NCBI RefSeq assembly: GCF_002738225.1
Contig: NZ_PEBQ01000172.1
Span: forward strand, 1-64,000
DNA: 64,000 nucleotides
DNA from: Acetobacter pomorum
Lineage (GTDB): Bacteria; Pseudomonadota; Alphaproteobacteria; Acetobacterales; Acetobacteraceae
Direction of reading: 5' to 3'
The translations under genes were made by a program, and so were the position numbers. Below, piece by piece: positions 21,848-31,506 of this stretch (position 1 is the first letter of the stretch; each line of letters begins with the position of its first letter). The notes beneath the pieces are model-generated. The model was not told where the DNA came from, did not search any database, and saw only the letters and a program-made list of their open reading frames with translations.

Positions 21848-21903
21848 CCCTCGTGATTTGTAAGGCCGGCTTGCGGCGAGGTAAAAGAAACGCGCTAAAG
21901 AGG
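21848..21903 (+). ncRNA. SAM-II riboswitch
   Basis: The stretch contains the hallmarks of the SAM-II (metA-type) aptamer of alphaproteobacteria. A P1 stem is formed by CCTCG (21849-21853) and CGAGG (21877-21881). TGATTTG and GGCCGGCTTGCGG lie in the loop, and GTAAAAG and CGCTAAAG form the conserved 3' pseudoknot strand. It sits 127 bases before metZ, a methionine-pathway gene usually controlled by this RNA, so SAM binding should reduce metZ expression. A second GCCGGC (21921-21926) could pair with the self-complementary GCCGGC inside the aptamer (21865-21870) as an alternative fold; this is an inference. Confidence 0.85.
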
Positions 21904-22029
21904 CTCTGACACGGCATATGGCCGGCTGTCATGGTTTCCACGGTCAATTTAAGAGATTGAGCTGTTTTGGCAGGTACGTGCACTTGCCTGCTGCTTGGTC
22001 TGACACGCCAGAACCGGATACAAAGACCC

Positions 22030-23238
22030 ATGAGTGACAACAAGATTGCATTTTCTGAAGCGTGGCGCCCAGCAACCCGTCAGCTTCATGCTGGTGTGGA
22101 ACGCACGGAATATGGTGAAACCAGTGAAGCCGTATTTCTGACCTCCGGCTTTGTTTATGACAACGCTGAACAAGCCGCCCGCACCTTCCGTGGTGAGGAA
22201 GAACATTACCAGTATAGTCGCTTTGGCAACCCCACAGTTGCAGCGCTGGAACGCCGACTGGCTGATCTGGAAGGCGCAGAAGCCTGCGTGGCAACAGCTA
22301 CGGGCATGGGTGCAGTTTCCTCCGCCCTGCTCAGCCACGTTAAAGCGGGAGATCGGGTTGTTGCCTCCCGCGCCCTGTTTGGCTCCTGCCACTGGATTGT
22401 TGCCAACCTTCTGCCACGCTATGGCGTAGAAACCGTTTTTGTAGATGGCTGTAACCTAGACGAATGGGCAAAAGCACTTTCCAAACCCACAGCCGCCGTT
22501 CTGCTGGAAAGCCCTTCCAACCCCATGCTTGATATCTTGGATATCAAGGCAATTTCAGAGCTGGCCCACAAGGCTAGCGCTATTGTGGTGGTGGATAACG
22601 TGTTTGCATCCCCAGTATTCCAGAAGCCTCTCCAGTTGGGGGCAGATGTTGTTGTTTATTCCTGCACCAAACACATTGATGGCCAAGGCCGCGTGCTGGG
22701 CGGAGCCGTGCTGGGCCGTAAAGACTGGATTACAGAAACACTTCAGCCTTTCACCCGCAATACAGGCAATGCGCTTTCACCCTTCAACGCATGGGTCATG
22801 CTCAAAGGGCTGGAAACACTTTCCCTGCGTGTTAACGCCATGGCAGCCAACGCGGCAGCCGTAGCCGATTATCTGGCCTCTGCCCCCGGCATTGTAAGCG
22901 TGCGCTACCCCGGCCGGGCTGATCACCCACAGTATGAACTGGCCAAACGCCAGATGAGTGGCAGCGGCAGCCTGATTGCCTTTGAAGTGAAGGGCGGCCA
23001 GAAAGGCGCGTTTGCCTTTATGGATGCGTTGGAGCTGATTGCCATTTCCAACAACCTTGGAGATGCGCGCTCTTTGGTAACGCATCCGGCAACAACCACA
23101 CATTCCAAAGTCAGCCCGGAAGATCGGGCCATACTGGGCATTACGGATGGCGCTATTCGCTTTTCCGTGGGGCTGGAAGACAGCGCAGATCTGATTGATG
23201 ATCTGGCCCGTGGCGTTGCAGCCCTTCAGGCTCTCTAA
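22030..23238 (+). CDS. metZ: O-succinylhomoserine sulfhydrylase
   Basis: PLP enzyme of the Cys/Met metabolism family that makes homocysteine directly from O-succinylhomoserine and sulfide. The 402-residue chain has QYSRFGNPTVAALE near the N terminus, the PLP lysine in YSCTKHIDGQGR (Lys214) and Asp189 (VVVDNVFASP). The LGGAVLGRKDW segment and adjacency to apaG fit MetZ of alphaproteobacteria rather than MetB or MetY. The ATG at 22030 is preferred over a longer frame that runs into the riboswitch leader. It is regulated by the SAM-II riboswitch upstream. Acetylated homoserine as substrate cannot be excluded. Confidence 0.9.
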   Translation: MSDNKIAFSEAWRPATRQLHAGVERTEYGETSEAVFLTSGFVYDNAEQAARTFRGEEEHYQYSRFGNPTVAALERRLADLEGAEACVATATGMGAVSSALLSHVKAGDRVVASRALFGSCHWIVANLLPRYGVETVFVDGCNLDEWAKALSKPTAAVLLESPSNPMLDILDIKAISELAHKASAIVVVDNVFASPVFQKPLQLGADVVVYSCTKHIDGQGRVLGGAVLGRKDWITETLQPFTRNTGNALSPFNAWVMLKGLETLSLRVNAMAANAAAVADYLASAPGIVSVRYPGRADHPQYELAKRQMSGSGSLIAFEVKGGQKGAFAFMDALELIAISNNLGDARSLVTHPATTTHSKVSPEDRAILGITDGAIRFSVGLEDSADLIDDLARGVAALQAL

Positions 23239-23252
23239 CACTACACCGCATA

Positions 23253-23291
23253 TGTCCCTCCCGCTCCGCCATACATGTATCGGGAGGGACA
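23253..23291 (+). terminator. Hairpin between metZ and apaG
   Basis: TGTCCCTCCCG (23253-23263) pairs perfectly with CGGGAGGGACA (23281-23291), with a 17-base loop. It begins 15 bases after the metZ stop. There is no T run after it, so it may be an mRNA-stabilising or attenuating structure rather than a strong terminator. Confidence 0.5.
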
Positions 23292-23359
23292 ATGCTTGGC
23301 ATAACAGATGGGTTCGTGATAGGTGCAAGCACCATCCCGTACCATAAACAGGATATTCC

Positions 23360-23830
23360 ATGCCCGACTGGGCCACTTCTCCCCTTTTGCAAGATCCAGA
23401 AGAAGCCATGAACGAGCTCTTTTCCTCTCTGCCCGTGTATGAGGCTGTTACGGAAAATGTGCGCGTGCAGGTGCAGGTCTTCTGGCTGCCTGATCAATCC
23501 GAACCGGATGAACATTCCTACTGCTGGGCCTATCGTATCCGTATTGGCAATGATGGCACCCAGCCTGTGCAGCTTCTGGAACGTACATGGCACATTACAG
23601 ATACGGCTGGGCATACAGAATATGTGCATGGGTCTGGCGTGGTGGGAGAACTACCGATTATTCAGCCCGGTGCGCTGTATGAATATACCTCTGGGGCATC
23701 CCTTGCCACACCGGGCGGGTTTATGAGCGGACATTATCTGATGCAGGATAAAAGCAGCGGCAGACGGTTTGATGTCAACATTCCTGCCTTCAGTCTGGAC
23801 AGCCCTTTCCTGCTTCGCCAGATCCACTGA
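23360..23830 (+). CDS. apaG: ApaG domain protein
   Basis: A 156-residue beta-sandwich protein of the ApaG/F-box-associated family. Recognisable motifs are [35 protein letters not shown] and [12 protein letters not shown]. Its molecular role is unclear. The ATG at 23360 follows AGGA; an internal ATG at 23408 would give a 140-residue protein closer to the usual 125-130. It lies between metZ and folE on the same strand. Confidence 0.9.
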   Translation: MPDWATSPLLQDPEEAMNELFSSLPVYEAVTENVRVQVQVFWLPDQSEPDEHSYCWAYRIRIGNDGTQPVQLLERTWHITDTAGHTEYVHGSGVVGELPIIQPGALYEYTSGASLATPGGFMSGHYLMQDKSSGRRFDVNIPAFSLDSPFLLRQIH

Positions 23831-23877
23831 TCTGCCCTTGCCCTCATCATATCCCTATCTTTTTTCTGGAGTGTGGC

Positions 23878-24489
23878 ATGAGCGTGCCTCCATCTGATAC
23901 CCCTAAGCGCCCGACACAAGCCGAAGCGGAACAGGCCGTGCGTACCCTGCTGCGCTGGGCTGGCGATAATCCGGACCGTGAAGGTCTGCATGATACCCCT
24001 GCCCGTGTTGCCCGTGCTTACACTGAATTTTTCTGTGGGTATGAAATTGACCCCGCAGCCCTGTTACGCCGCACCTTTTCGGAAGTGGAAGGGTATGATG
24101 AAATTGTGCTGCTGCGTGATATCCGCTTTGAAAGCCATTGCGAACACCACCTCGCCCCCATTATCGGGCGTGCCCATGTGGCCTATCTGCCCCGCCAGCG
24201 CGTTGTCGGTATTTCCAAACTGGCACGTGTGGTGGACGCGTACGCCAAGCGCCTGCAAATTCAGGAACGACTGACAGCCCAGATTGCCAACACCATCAAT
24301 GATGAACTGGAACCACATGGGGTTGCCGTTATTATTGAATCTGCCCATGAATGTATGACAACACGCGGCGTACACAAACCCGGTGTTTCTATGGTCACCA
24401 GCACCATGCTGGGTGTTTTTCGGGAAAACTCAGACACACGACGTGAACTGATGGCAATGCTGAACCGCCCTGCCATTAGCGAATACTAA
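23878..24489 (+). CDS. folE: GTP cyclohydrolase I
   Basis: First enzyme of tetrahydrofolate (and queuosine/pterin) synthesis, converting GTP to dihydroneopterin triphosphate. The 203-residue type IA enzyme has the zinc ligands Cys88 and His91 (SHCEHH) and Cys159 (HECMTTRG), plus the [17 protein letters not shown] signature. CTGGAG precedes the ATG. It ends the metZ-apaG-folE group and is closed by a bidirectional hairpin shared with the convergent DJ-1/PfpI gene. Confidence 0.97.
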   Translation: MSVPPSDTPKRPTQAEAEQAVRTLLRWAGDNPDREGLHDTPARVARAYTEFFCGYEIDPAALLRRTFSEVEGYDEIVLLRDIRFESHCEHHLAPIIGRAHVAYLPRQRVVGISKLARVVDAYAKRLQIQERLTAQIANTINDELEPHGVAVIIESAHECMTTRGVHKPGVSMVTSTMLGVFRENSDTRRELMAMLNRPAISEY

Positions 24490-24494
24490 AGAAA

Positions 24495-24540
24495 AAAAGA
24501 CCTCTCTCCCATCATAGGCTGAATGGGAGAGAATACTTTT
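24495..24540. terminator. Bidirectional terminator between folE and the DJ-1/PfpI gene
   Basis: TCTCTCCCAT (24503-24512) pairs with ATGGGAGAGA (24523-24532). On the plus strand it is followed by ATACTTTTG, on the minus strand by GGTCTTTTTTTC, so the better T run serves the leftward transcript. Confidence 0.8.
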
Positions 24541-24546
24541 GTACCC

Positions 24547-25125
24547 TTAGATACTGACGTTTGCCCCCAACACCTTGAGAAACTGCGCCAGCCATGCCGG
24601 GTGTGCAGGCCATGCCGGGGCTGTTACCAGTTCTCCATCGGTTACGGCTTCCGTTACCGGAATATCAGCGTACTTTCCGCCAGCCAGTTCCACATCGGGG
24701 CGGCAGGCCGGATAAGCTGAAACTTCGCGCCCCTTGATAATGCCTGCCGCAGCCAAAAGCTGTGCCCCGTGGCAGATGGCCGCAATGGGGCGATCAGAAA
24801 ATGCCTTCACAATTTCCAGAACCCGCGCATTCAGGCGCAGATATTCCGGTGCGCGGCCACCGGGAATAATCAGCCCCAGATATTCATCCGTATCAATGGC
24901 ATCAAAATCAGCATTCAGCACAAAGGCATGGCCGGGCTTTTCGCTATATGTCTGCGCGCCTTCAAAATCATGGATAGCCGTCAGCACCTTATCGCCCGCT
25001 TTTTTATCGGGGCAGATCACATCCACCTTATACCCCACCATAAGCAGAGCCTGATAAGGCACCATGATTTCATAGTCTTCTACGTAATCACCTGCCAGCA
25101 TCAGCAGTTTGACATCATCAGTCAT
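24547..25125 (-). CDS. DJ-1/PfpI family protein
   Basis: A 192-residue flavodoxin-fold protein of the DJ-1/PfpI superfamily. The nucleophile is Cys118 in the elbow [28 protein letters not shown] and an N-terminal Glu (EDYE) are also conserved. The closest resemblance is to the PfpI/YhbO type proposed as glyoxalase III-like or deglycase enzymes; the exact activity is unsettled. I take the ATG at 25125 because AAAGGG lies about 10 bases upstream; an ATG at 25134 is too close to it. The start overlaps the moaB stop by 8 bases, so the two are coupled. Confidence 0.88.
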   Translation of the reverse strand: MTDDVKLLMLAGDYVEDYEIMVPYQALLMVGYKVDVICPDKKAGDKVLTAIHDFEGAQTYSEKPGHAFVLNADFDAIDTDEYLGLIIPGGRAPEYLRLNARVLEIVKAFSDRPIAAICHGAQLLAAAGIIKGREVSAYPACRPDVELAGGKYADIPVTEAVTDGELVTAPAWPAHPAWLAQFLKVLGANVSI

Positions 25126-25672
25126 GATGACCATTCCCTTTCAAGCCTTCGCGCAAACGCGGCATCAATTCCACAAAGTTACAGGGCCGGTGGCGGCTAT
25201 CAAGCTGGAAGACCAGAATATCATCCCATCCATCCTTCACCGCGCCTGTAGAACCGGGCAACGCAAACAGATATGTACCCCCCGCCACACCCGCCAACGC
25301 GCGAGACTGGATGGTGGATGTGCCAATCTTGCGGTAAGAGAGCATCCGAAAAAGTTCACCAAACCCTTCAATGCGCTTTTCCAGCACGCTCTCAAAGGCT
25401 TCCGGCGTCACATCACGGCCAGTTACACCCGTGCCGCCATTTGTAATAACAACATCCACCTGTGGGTCAGCAATCCACTTGCGCAGTTGTGCTGCTATCT
25501 TGTCTGCATCATCGGAGATAATGCTCCGGTCAGCCAGAACATGGCCCGCACCTTCCAGCCGCGCAACAAGGGCCGCACCGGAAGTATCTGTTTCCAATGT
25601 GCGCGAATCCGAAACAGTTAACACTGCGATACGAACAGGCAGAAACGGCAGATTGGTATCAATTTTAGACAT
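25118..25672 (-). CDS. moaB: Molybdenum cofactor biosynthesis protein B
   Basis: MoaB/MogA-like protein that binds and probably adenylylates molybdopterin. The 184-residue chain has [16 protein letters not shown] near the N terminus and the molybdopterin-binding motif [15 protein letters not shown] (residues 78-92), then [18 protein letters not shown]. The frame is open to 25768, but the ATG at 25672 gives the normal N terminus. It is cotranscribed with the overlapping DJ-1/PfpI gene. Acetic acid bacteria use molybdoenzymes such as aldehyde dehydrogenases, which makes a need for this cofactor plausible. Confidence 0.92.
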   Translation of the reverse strand: MSKIDTNLPFLPVRIAVLTVSDSRTLETDTSGAALVARLEGAGHVLADRSIISDDADKIAAQLRKWIADPQVDVVITNGGTGVTGRDVTPEAFESVLEKRIEGFGELFRMLSYRKIGTSTIQSRALAGVAGGTYLFALPGSTGAVKDGWDDILVFQLDSRHRPCNFVELMPRLREGLKGNGHHD

Positions 25673-25889
25673 TGAGAGAATCTTATCTCCATAATTCTGA
25701 TGCAGAACTGCACCATTTGGCCGTAATAATGGCCTATTTTTATATAAAAAATCCATTAAACTGCACAACAGCGACTACAATCGCATAAAAAATGCTTTAG
25801 AAAACGGGAACGCAGTCTCCCGAAACCCAAGGTCACTCTTTTTTCTGCTGAAACATGAGGTGGCCGAAAGAAATAAAAATCAAGGGAAC

Positions 25890-27356
25890 ATGATTAAACG
25901 CCTTCACATCCATTTTCCTTTTCGCACATTATGGCCAGCCTGCCTGTTTGTTCTCTCTCTCTTTGTTATTTTACCTGCGCACGCGCAGTTATTAACTGGA
26001 GGAAACAGTGCCGTGGGCCTTTGGCCTAGCCTGCAGGTTGATAACGAGGCTGACCAGGTAGAAGATCCCGGTTCATTTTTTTCCGCGCCATATGGCAAGG
26101 ATCATTTTTTTGGAAAATGGTGGGGGGCACAGCCCTGGCTGTTAAGCCATGGCATTCATATTCTGGCAGACGTGCATGAAGAACTTGCTGGCAACTTTCG
26201 TGGTGGCCGCAGAAAAGGTGTGGATGATGCCGGGCAAGTGGGTGTTGAACTGGACGTTGATTGGGGCAAGCTGACCAATGCCGACATCATGAAAGGGTTC
26301 TGGACCCATATGATGGTGGTAAACGGGCACGGCCGTAACCTGAGCACAGATTATATTGGGGATTCACTGGGCGGCGTGCAGCAGATTTATGGTGCACGTG
26401 GTAATGTGGTGGCCCACCTTGTTTACCTGTACGGTGAACATGCTTTTCTGCACAACCATGTTGATATCAGTGCCGGCTGGATTCCGGTTGGCAGCTTTTT
26501 TGCCGCATCTCCGCTGTTTTGTATGTATATGAACGTGGCCATGTGCGGTAACCCTGCACCCACAAAATACACAGAAGGCGCAAGAGACTGGCCATCTGGT
26601 AACCTTGGTTTTGTGGCCCGCGTGATGCCTACAAAACAGACCTATATTATGGCGGGCCTGTTTGCGGTTTCTCCGCATGCCTATAATGGTGGTATTTCTG
26701 GCTGGGCATGGGCGCAGGATGGCTTGGGCAAGTTCTCATCCCCGGTTGAAATCGGCTGGCTTCCCTCCTTTGGGCGCAACCATCTGGTGGGCCACTACAA
26801 GGCGGGTTTTGGCTATGATAACTCCAAATACAAAAACCTGCTGAACGATGTAAACGGCAACGCATGGGTGCAGACAGGCGCACAGCCGCAATACGAGGCC
26901 GGCCGCGCAAGCGCATGGTTTATGGCTGACCAGATGCTGATGCGTAATGGTGATGGCCCAACCAATGGCCTGATCGCTCTGGCCGGCTGGATGTGGTCTG
27001 ATGGTAAAACCACAGCCATGTCTCACCACGTTTGGGCTGGCATGACAGAAACCGGCGCTGCATGGGGCCGCCCGAATGATAGCGTTGGCGCCATGTTCCA
27101 GTGGATGACCATGAGCCGTGCCTCTGTTCTACAGCAGGAAGCCGCCTTGGCTGCCGGTGTGCCCTTCCCCGATAACCAGTGGGGCAAGGTGTGGGGAATT
27201 CAGACCCATGAGAACATTTACGAAGTGTTTTACAACGCACATGTTGCCAATGGCATGTCCCTGCAACCAGACTTCCAGTATATCAACCGTCCGGGTGGTT
27301 CCACCGTGTTCCATGATGCCGCCGTTATGGCACTTCAGTTCAACGTGGTGCTGTAA
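25890..27356 (+). CDS. OprB family carbohydrate-selective porin
   Basis: Outer-membrane beta-barrel porin of 488 residues. A signal peptide with a hydrophobic core (about residues 12-30) ends at LPAHA-Q. The mature part has the aromatic-rich strand pattern and the motifs ILADVHEELAGNFRGG and GVELDVDWGKL of OprB porins, ending in FNVVL with a hydrophobic last residue. The start is taken as the ATG at 25890; a GTG at 25860 is possible. Porins of this family admit sugars, fitting a sugar-oxidising bacterium. Its 3' end overlaps the convergent SbcC-like gene by 17 bases. Confidence 0.88.
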   Translation: MIKRLHIHFPFRTLWPACLFVLSLFVILPAHAQLLTGGNSAVGLWPSLQVDNEADQVEDPGSFFSAPYGKDHFFGKWWGAQPWLLSHGIHILADVHEELAGNFRGGRRKGVDDAGQVGVELDVDWGKLTNADIMKGFWTHMMVVNGHGRNLSTDYIGDSLGGVQQIYGARGNVVAHLVYLYGEHAFLHNHVDISAGWIPVGSFFAASPLFCMYMNVAMCGNPAPTKYTEGARDWPSGNLGFVARVMPTKQTYIMAGLFAVSPHAYNGGISGWAWAQDGLGKFSSPVEIGWLPSFGRNHLVGHYKAGFGYDNSKYKNLLNDVNGNAWVQTGAQPQYEAGRASAWFMADQMLMRNGDGPTNGLIALAGWMWSDGKTTAMSHHVWAGMTETGAAWGRPNDSVGAMFQWMTMSRASVLQQEAALAAGVPFPDNQWGKVWGIQTHENIYEVFYNAHVANGMSLQPDFQYINRPGGSTVFHDAAVMALQFNVVL

Positions 27357-30045
27357 AACTTTCCTGCGGGCGCAGGTTTAGCATCCTGCCCCGCAATGGC
27401 GCGAACAGTTGTGCATGGCATGTGAGAATAAGAATCTGGAAGCGCGTTGCAGCCTCTGCCAGAACATCAAACAGACATTCCAGCCGCATTGAATCTGCAA
27501 AACTCAGCGCATCATCCAGCACCAGAATGGCTGGAACACCGCGTGCATGCAACATTTCCGCAAATCCCAGCCGCACCAGAACGGCAATTTGCTCACGCGT
27601 GCCATCAGACAGGTTCGCCACATCTTCACGCTGATTGCGAGAAAGGGCCGCCACCCCGAAATCTGCATCCATTTCCAGTTCAGATCCGGGAAACAATGCT
27701 GAAAATGCCGGTTGCATGGTTTTAACCAACGGCCCCATATAGCGGGCCGTTTGCTCCTGCTCTGCCTTGCGTAAAACCTGATCCAGCAAAACCAGAGCAG
27801 CTCTATCCCGCGTACAGGCTGCCACCTCCATGTTCAGGCGTTGCTGCAACCGGTCAGCTTCCGCTATGCGCTCATCCACGCCATCACCTTCTGCGCTGCG
27901 CACACGGGTTTCACGCTCACGGATATCTTCACGCAGGCGGGCTATGTTTTCTCCATCTGTTTTTTGGGCTTGCTCAAGCCGCTGAATACCACTTTCCACC
28001 ACGGCAAGAGGCCGCTCCTTCTGGCGGGCCTGCTCACAATGTTCCAATGCAGCCTGTGCTTCCGCCTGCTCCTGTGCGCAGGTTTGCAGGCGTTGGAGCA
28101 ATGCCGCATCTGACTCACGCCCCTGCCAGAGCTCCAGCTCACGTTGCAGGCGTATCAGCCCAGTTTCCTGCTGTTGCTGGATAGCCTTCACTTTATCCAG
28201 CGCTGCTTTGGCAGCTATAAGAACCTGCTGTGCATCGTGCTCTGTTTGCCGGGCTTGTTCTACCTCCTGTGCCGCGTCCTGCTCCTGCTGCACAGCTTTT
28301 TCTGGCAGGCAAGTCAGGTCACTTGCCTGTGCACTCCCAATCTGGCTGGCCAGATTTTGTGCCAAGGCATGTTTCTTCTGGGTATAAGCGGCTTCTTCTC
28401 TGGCCAGATTCTGCCGCAACTCCAACAAAACCTTATCTGGGCTTACACCCTTTTTATCTGGAAGCGTTGCAGCAAAAACAGCTTTGGCTTCCTTAAGCTG
28501 ACGTTCTGCCAGACAATGCTGCTCATACTGTTGCTCTGCCCCTTCCGCGTTTAGGCACCCAATCTGCTGCAAAAGATGTGTGAGTGCATTTTGGGCCTGG
28601 TGGAGTTCCTGTTGCAGTTCAACTGTATCTCCGCCCGCAGAAGGCGTAATCACAAACCGCCCAACGCCTTCAACGTGAAGTTCTGCCGGGGCGTGCAACA
28701 GATTTTTACCGGATACACAAGGCTTGCCATCTAATAGAACACGTTGTGCAGCATGTGGCAGCAATTCCATTTCCAGCACAGTGGCTTGCGCTTGCACCTG
28801 TTGGGTGAGCATTGCCACTTTTTGGGCTGCTTTACGCACACGCTGGATTTTGACTCCATCCATGGGCAACGCATCAAAAGCAGCTTGCGCCTGCTCTATC
28901 TGGGCAAAACTTTCCTGCACATGCTTCAGATTTTCGCGCAGGCGTAAAAGTGTACCTTCCTGATGCTGCACTTCCCGCTGCTGCATGACATGATGCAAAA
29001 TAGCCCGCTGAACCTGATGGTGCTTAAGGGCTTTCTGGCATGCAGCCTGTGCAGCCTGATACCGCAAACTGGCTGTTTTTTCCTGCGCGGCCAGTTCAGA
29101 AAGCTCTTTTACACTGTCAGAAATCAGCTGTTGTAATCGCGCATATTCAGCCCGGTGTTCTTGCCGTCTTTCCTGTTCATCCCGAATGTTCTGGAACTGC
29201 TGCACGGCTGCAGCCTTTCTGGCCAGAGCAGCTTTTTCCTCGGCATCCAAATTCCGCAGACGGTCGCGCTCTTCACGCAGTTGATAAAGTTTTTGCTCTT
29301 CCTGTTTCTGCCTTTCCGGGTTTTCATATTCCCGCAGCGTACGCCGCTGTTGCCCTAAAAGAACCAGATCTTCTTCCAGCGCGGCACGCTTGGCATGCAG
29401 ATTTTTTAAATGCTCCGCAGCCTTGGCCTGATCTTCCAGAAGGTGTTTATAGCGCCCTGTTGGCTTGCCTGTGGCTGCTGTCTGTAATTGCCCCAGCCGT
29501 GAGCGTACACGTTCCAGCAAAGCCCCTGCTGCGGCAATTCCGGTAACTTCCTGAACCCCGTGTTCCAGACAGTTCTGAATGCTCGATCGCCCTGCATTAT
29601 TCAGAACAGGGGCTGCAAAGCTTTCCCCCTGCCGCACCAAAAGGGCGTTCCACAAACCTATTGCTTCGCTTTTGCCGTTTTTTTCCAACTCCAGCAAATC
29701 GTTCAAACGTTCTTCAGCCGTATCACCATCAAAACGCTCATGCCCCAGATCTAGACGTGCAAAAGCGCCTTTCATGAAGCGCTTTTCCAACCAGCAGGAC
29801 TTCCCGCTCCATTCAAACCCTACGCCGATATGCGGTGCTCCTCCGCCATAGGGCTGCATCTCCTTTACAGCCTGCGCCTTGGAACCATGGCGCAACGTTA
29901 ACGCGGCTCGCAGTGCCATCAACACTGTGGATTTACCTGCTTCATTCGGGGCGGCCAGCACATTCAGCCCTGCTCCCAACCCCTCCAGACGTACTGGAGA
30001 GATAAACCGACGCACACATTCAAGCTGAATATCTGTTAAAATCAC
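27340..30045 (-). CDS. SbcC/YhaN-like coiled-coil ATPase
   Basis: A 901-residue SMC-like ATPase partner of the nuclease encoded just upstream. Walker A is APNEAGKST (residues 32-40), in the NEAGKST form typical of YhaN-like proteins. The ABC signature is LSDGTREQIAVLV and Walker B is AILVLDDALSF (about 838-848). Between lie long Gln/Glu/Ala-rich heptad stretches forming two coiled-coil arms. I see no CxxC zinc hook at the expected turn of the coil, unlike SbcC/Rad50. The ATG overlaps the nuclease stop by 4 bases, so they are coupled. Role in DNA end processing is inferred from the pair. Confidence 0.82.
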   Translation of the reverse strand: MILTDIQLECVRRFISPVRLEGLGAGLNVLAAPNEAGKSTVLMALRAALTLRHGSKAQAVKEMQPYGGGAPHIGVGFEWSGKSCWLEKRFMKGAFARLDLGHERFDGDTAEERLNDLLELEKNGKSEAIGLWNALLVRQGESFAAPVLNNAGRSSIQNCLEHGVQEVTGIAAAGALLERVRSRLGQLQTAATGKPTGRYKHLLEDQAKAAEHLKNLHAKRAALEEDLVLLGQQRRTLREYENPERQKQEEQKLYQLREERDRLRNLDAEEKAALARKAAAVQQFQNIRDEQERRQEHRAEYARLQQLISDSVKELSELAAQEKTASLRYQAAQAACQKALKHHQVQRAILHHVMQQREVQHQEGTLLRLRENLKHVQESFAQIEQAQAAFDALPMDGVKIQRVRKAAQKVAMLTQQVQAQATVLEMELLPHAAQRVLLDGKPCVSGKNLLHAPAELHVEGVGRFVITPSAGGDTVELQQELHQAQNALTHLLQQIGCLNAEGAEQQYEQHCLAERQLKEAKAVFAATLPDKKGVSPDKVLLELRQNLAREEAAYTQKKHALAQNLASQIGSAQASDLTCLPEKAVQQEQDAAQEVEQARQTEHDAQQVLIAAKAALDKVKAIQQQQETGLIRLQRELELWQGRESDAALLQRLQTCAQEQAEAQAALEHCEQARQKERPLAVVESGIQRLEQAQKTDGENIARLREDIRERETRVRSAEGDGVDERIAEADRLQQRLNMEVAACTRDRAALVLLDQVLRKAEQEQTARYMGPLVKTMQPAFSALFPGSELEMDADFGVAALSRNQREDVANLSDGTREQIAVLVRLGFAEMLHARGVPAILVLDDALSFADSMRLECLFDVLAEAATRFQILILTCHAQLFAPLRGRMLNLRPQESFTAPR

Positions 30046-31190
30046 GCTGCGGCACCTTCCACTTCATGCCAGAACAGAAACAGTCTTTGCAGGGCTTCCC
30101 TTGCTACAGCGCCTTCCTCTCCCCCCTGTTCAACCTTCTGCAACAGTTCCTGCGCGGCCATCTTTACGGTTGCAGATGCGTCCAGCCGTTCCAGATCCTG
30201 AATACCTGCAGCCAGTTGCGGTGCCCCCGTTAGGCGCAAACACGCCACAGCACTTTGCAAGCGTGTGAGAATAACACTTTCATATTTACGCAAATCATCC
30301 ACACCCAATAAGCCGGACACTTCCAGCCAGGCCATAACAACACTTGGGTTATCTGGGTGAATATGTCTTACGCGGGCTTCTAGCGCATCAATATCCTCAC
30401 CACTGGTCAGTACAATATCTTCCAGCTTGCGCCAGATATATTTGCCTGTGCGATGTCGAGAAATAACAGGTTGGGCGCATGGGCCATCTATTGTGACCAC
30501 CAAGGTTTCTCCACCACCTGCTCCACCGGTTACAAAACGATCTGTTTCCGGTGTTCCTGAATAGTAGGTACGTGTATCAATCTGGCAAAAGCCATGCCAA
30601 TCTCCCAGACCCAAATAAGCAAGCCCAGCCTGTTTGGCCCGATCCAACGCAATAGGATTATGTTCAGCCTCTTGCCCGTTACTGAACCCCACAACAGAGC
30701 CATGTGCCAGCCCGATACGCAGGGCTTCGGGCGGAGTGGCTGCATCATTCATGTATTCTGTTAAATCAGAAAGCGTGTGGCGACGTTTGAGCACGGCAGG
30801 CAGCAACCATGCATTATGCGCCGCATCTATTTGCACGGCTTGCGAATGTGTGTGCATGTGCACATTGCCCGGCACAGCGCCTTCACGCCTTAAACGAGCC
30901 CATACACCTTCTGGCGTATCTGCATCATGGTTGCCGGGAATAAGGTGCCATTGTACATCAGAAAACTGCCGCATACGCTCCATAGGCTGGTGTAATGTGC
31001 GTCTTTCTGGTGTTTCATGCTCATATATATCCCCCGCCACCAATACGCAGGTCACGCCCTCCTGCCGCGCCAGCTGGCCAATATGCAGCACGGCATCTGA
31101 GCGCGCAGCCTGAAGCGCGCCCAGTGTATCATCATCCGCAAAGCTGAATGTCTTGCCGATCTGCCAATCTGACGTGTGAATAAACTTCAT
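30042..31190 (-). CDS. SbcD/YhaO-like metallophosphoesterase (DNA repair nuclease)
   Basis: A 382-residue calcineurin-like phosphoesterase that should form a complex with the coiled-coil ATPase next to it, as Mre11 does with Rad50. The motifs in order are HTSDWQIGK (Asp8, with Gln10 where most have His), AGDIYEHE (Asp54), PGNHD (87-89), LAHGS (His163) and GLGDWHG (His199). Glutamine in motif I is a departure from the usual DxH and may define a subfamily. The gene leads the two-gene operon; a 316-base gap separates it from the divergent FUSC operon. Confidence 0.85.
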   Translation of the reverse strand: MKFIHTSDWQIGKTFSFADDDTLGALQAARSDAVLHIGQLARQEGVTCVLVAGDIYEHETPERRTLHQPMERMRQFSDVQWHLIPGNHDADTPEGVWARLRREGAVPGNVHMHTHSQAVQIDAAHNAWLLPAVLKRRHTLSDLTEYMNDAATPPEALRIGLAHGSVVGFSNGQEAEHNPIALDRAKQAGLAYLGLGDWHGFCQIDTRTYYSGTPETDRFVTGGAGGGETLVVTIDGPCAQPVISRHRTGKYIWRKLEDIVLTSGEDIDALEARVRHIHPDNPSVVMAWLEVSGLLGVDDLRKYESVILTRLQSAVACLRLTGAPQLAAGIQDLERLDASATVKMAAQELLQKVEQGGEEGAVAREALQRLFLFWHEVEGAAA

Positions 31191-31506
31191 GAATTTTGGT
31201 GCTCTCCATCACACATCTGGCAGAAAAATTTCACTTTTCCATGACATGCCCAGATCGTGAGCAGCCATCTCTTAACCTCACTTCATCTTATCTTATCATT
31301 AGGTTAGATATACTTCACACTCATGCCATCTGCCATGCCCCGCGCTGGGCGCAACCCCCCTACTCTCTCGCAGCATCACGCCAAAGATTATATTTTATTT
31401 TAAGAAACATGCTGCTACTGCGAGATTCGCTAAGCCCCTCCATCTCTGGCTGGAAATGGCATACCCCTAAAAGTGAAGCAAAAAAGAGGTTAAAGACAGA
31501 ACAGAG
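31191..31506. other. Divergent intergenic region, nuclease operon and FUSC operon
   Basis: No gene seen. It must contain promoters in both directions. A plus-strand TATACT (31309-31314) could be a -10 box for the FUSC operon, but no good -35 box stands at the right distance. No regulator gene adjoins either operon. Confidence 0.4.
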
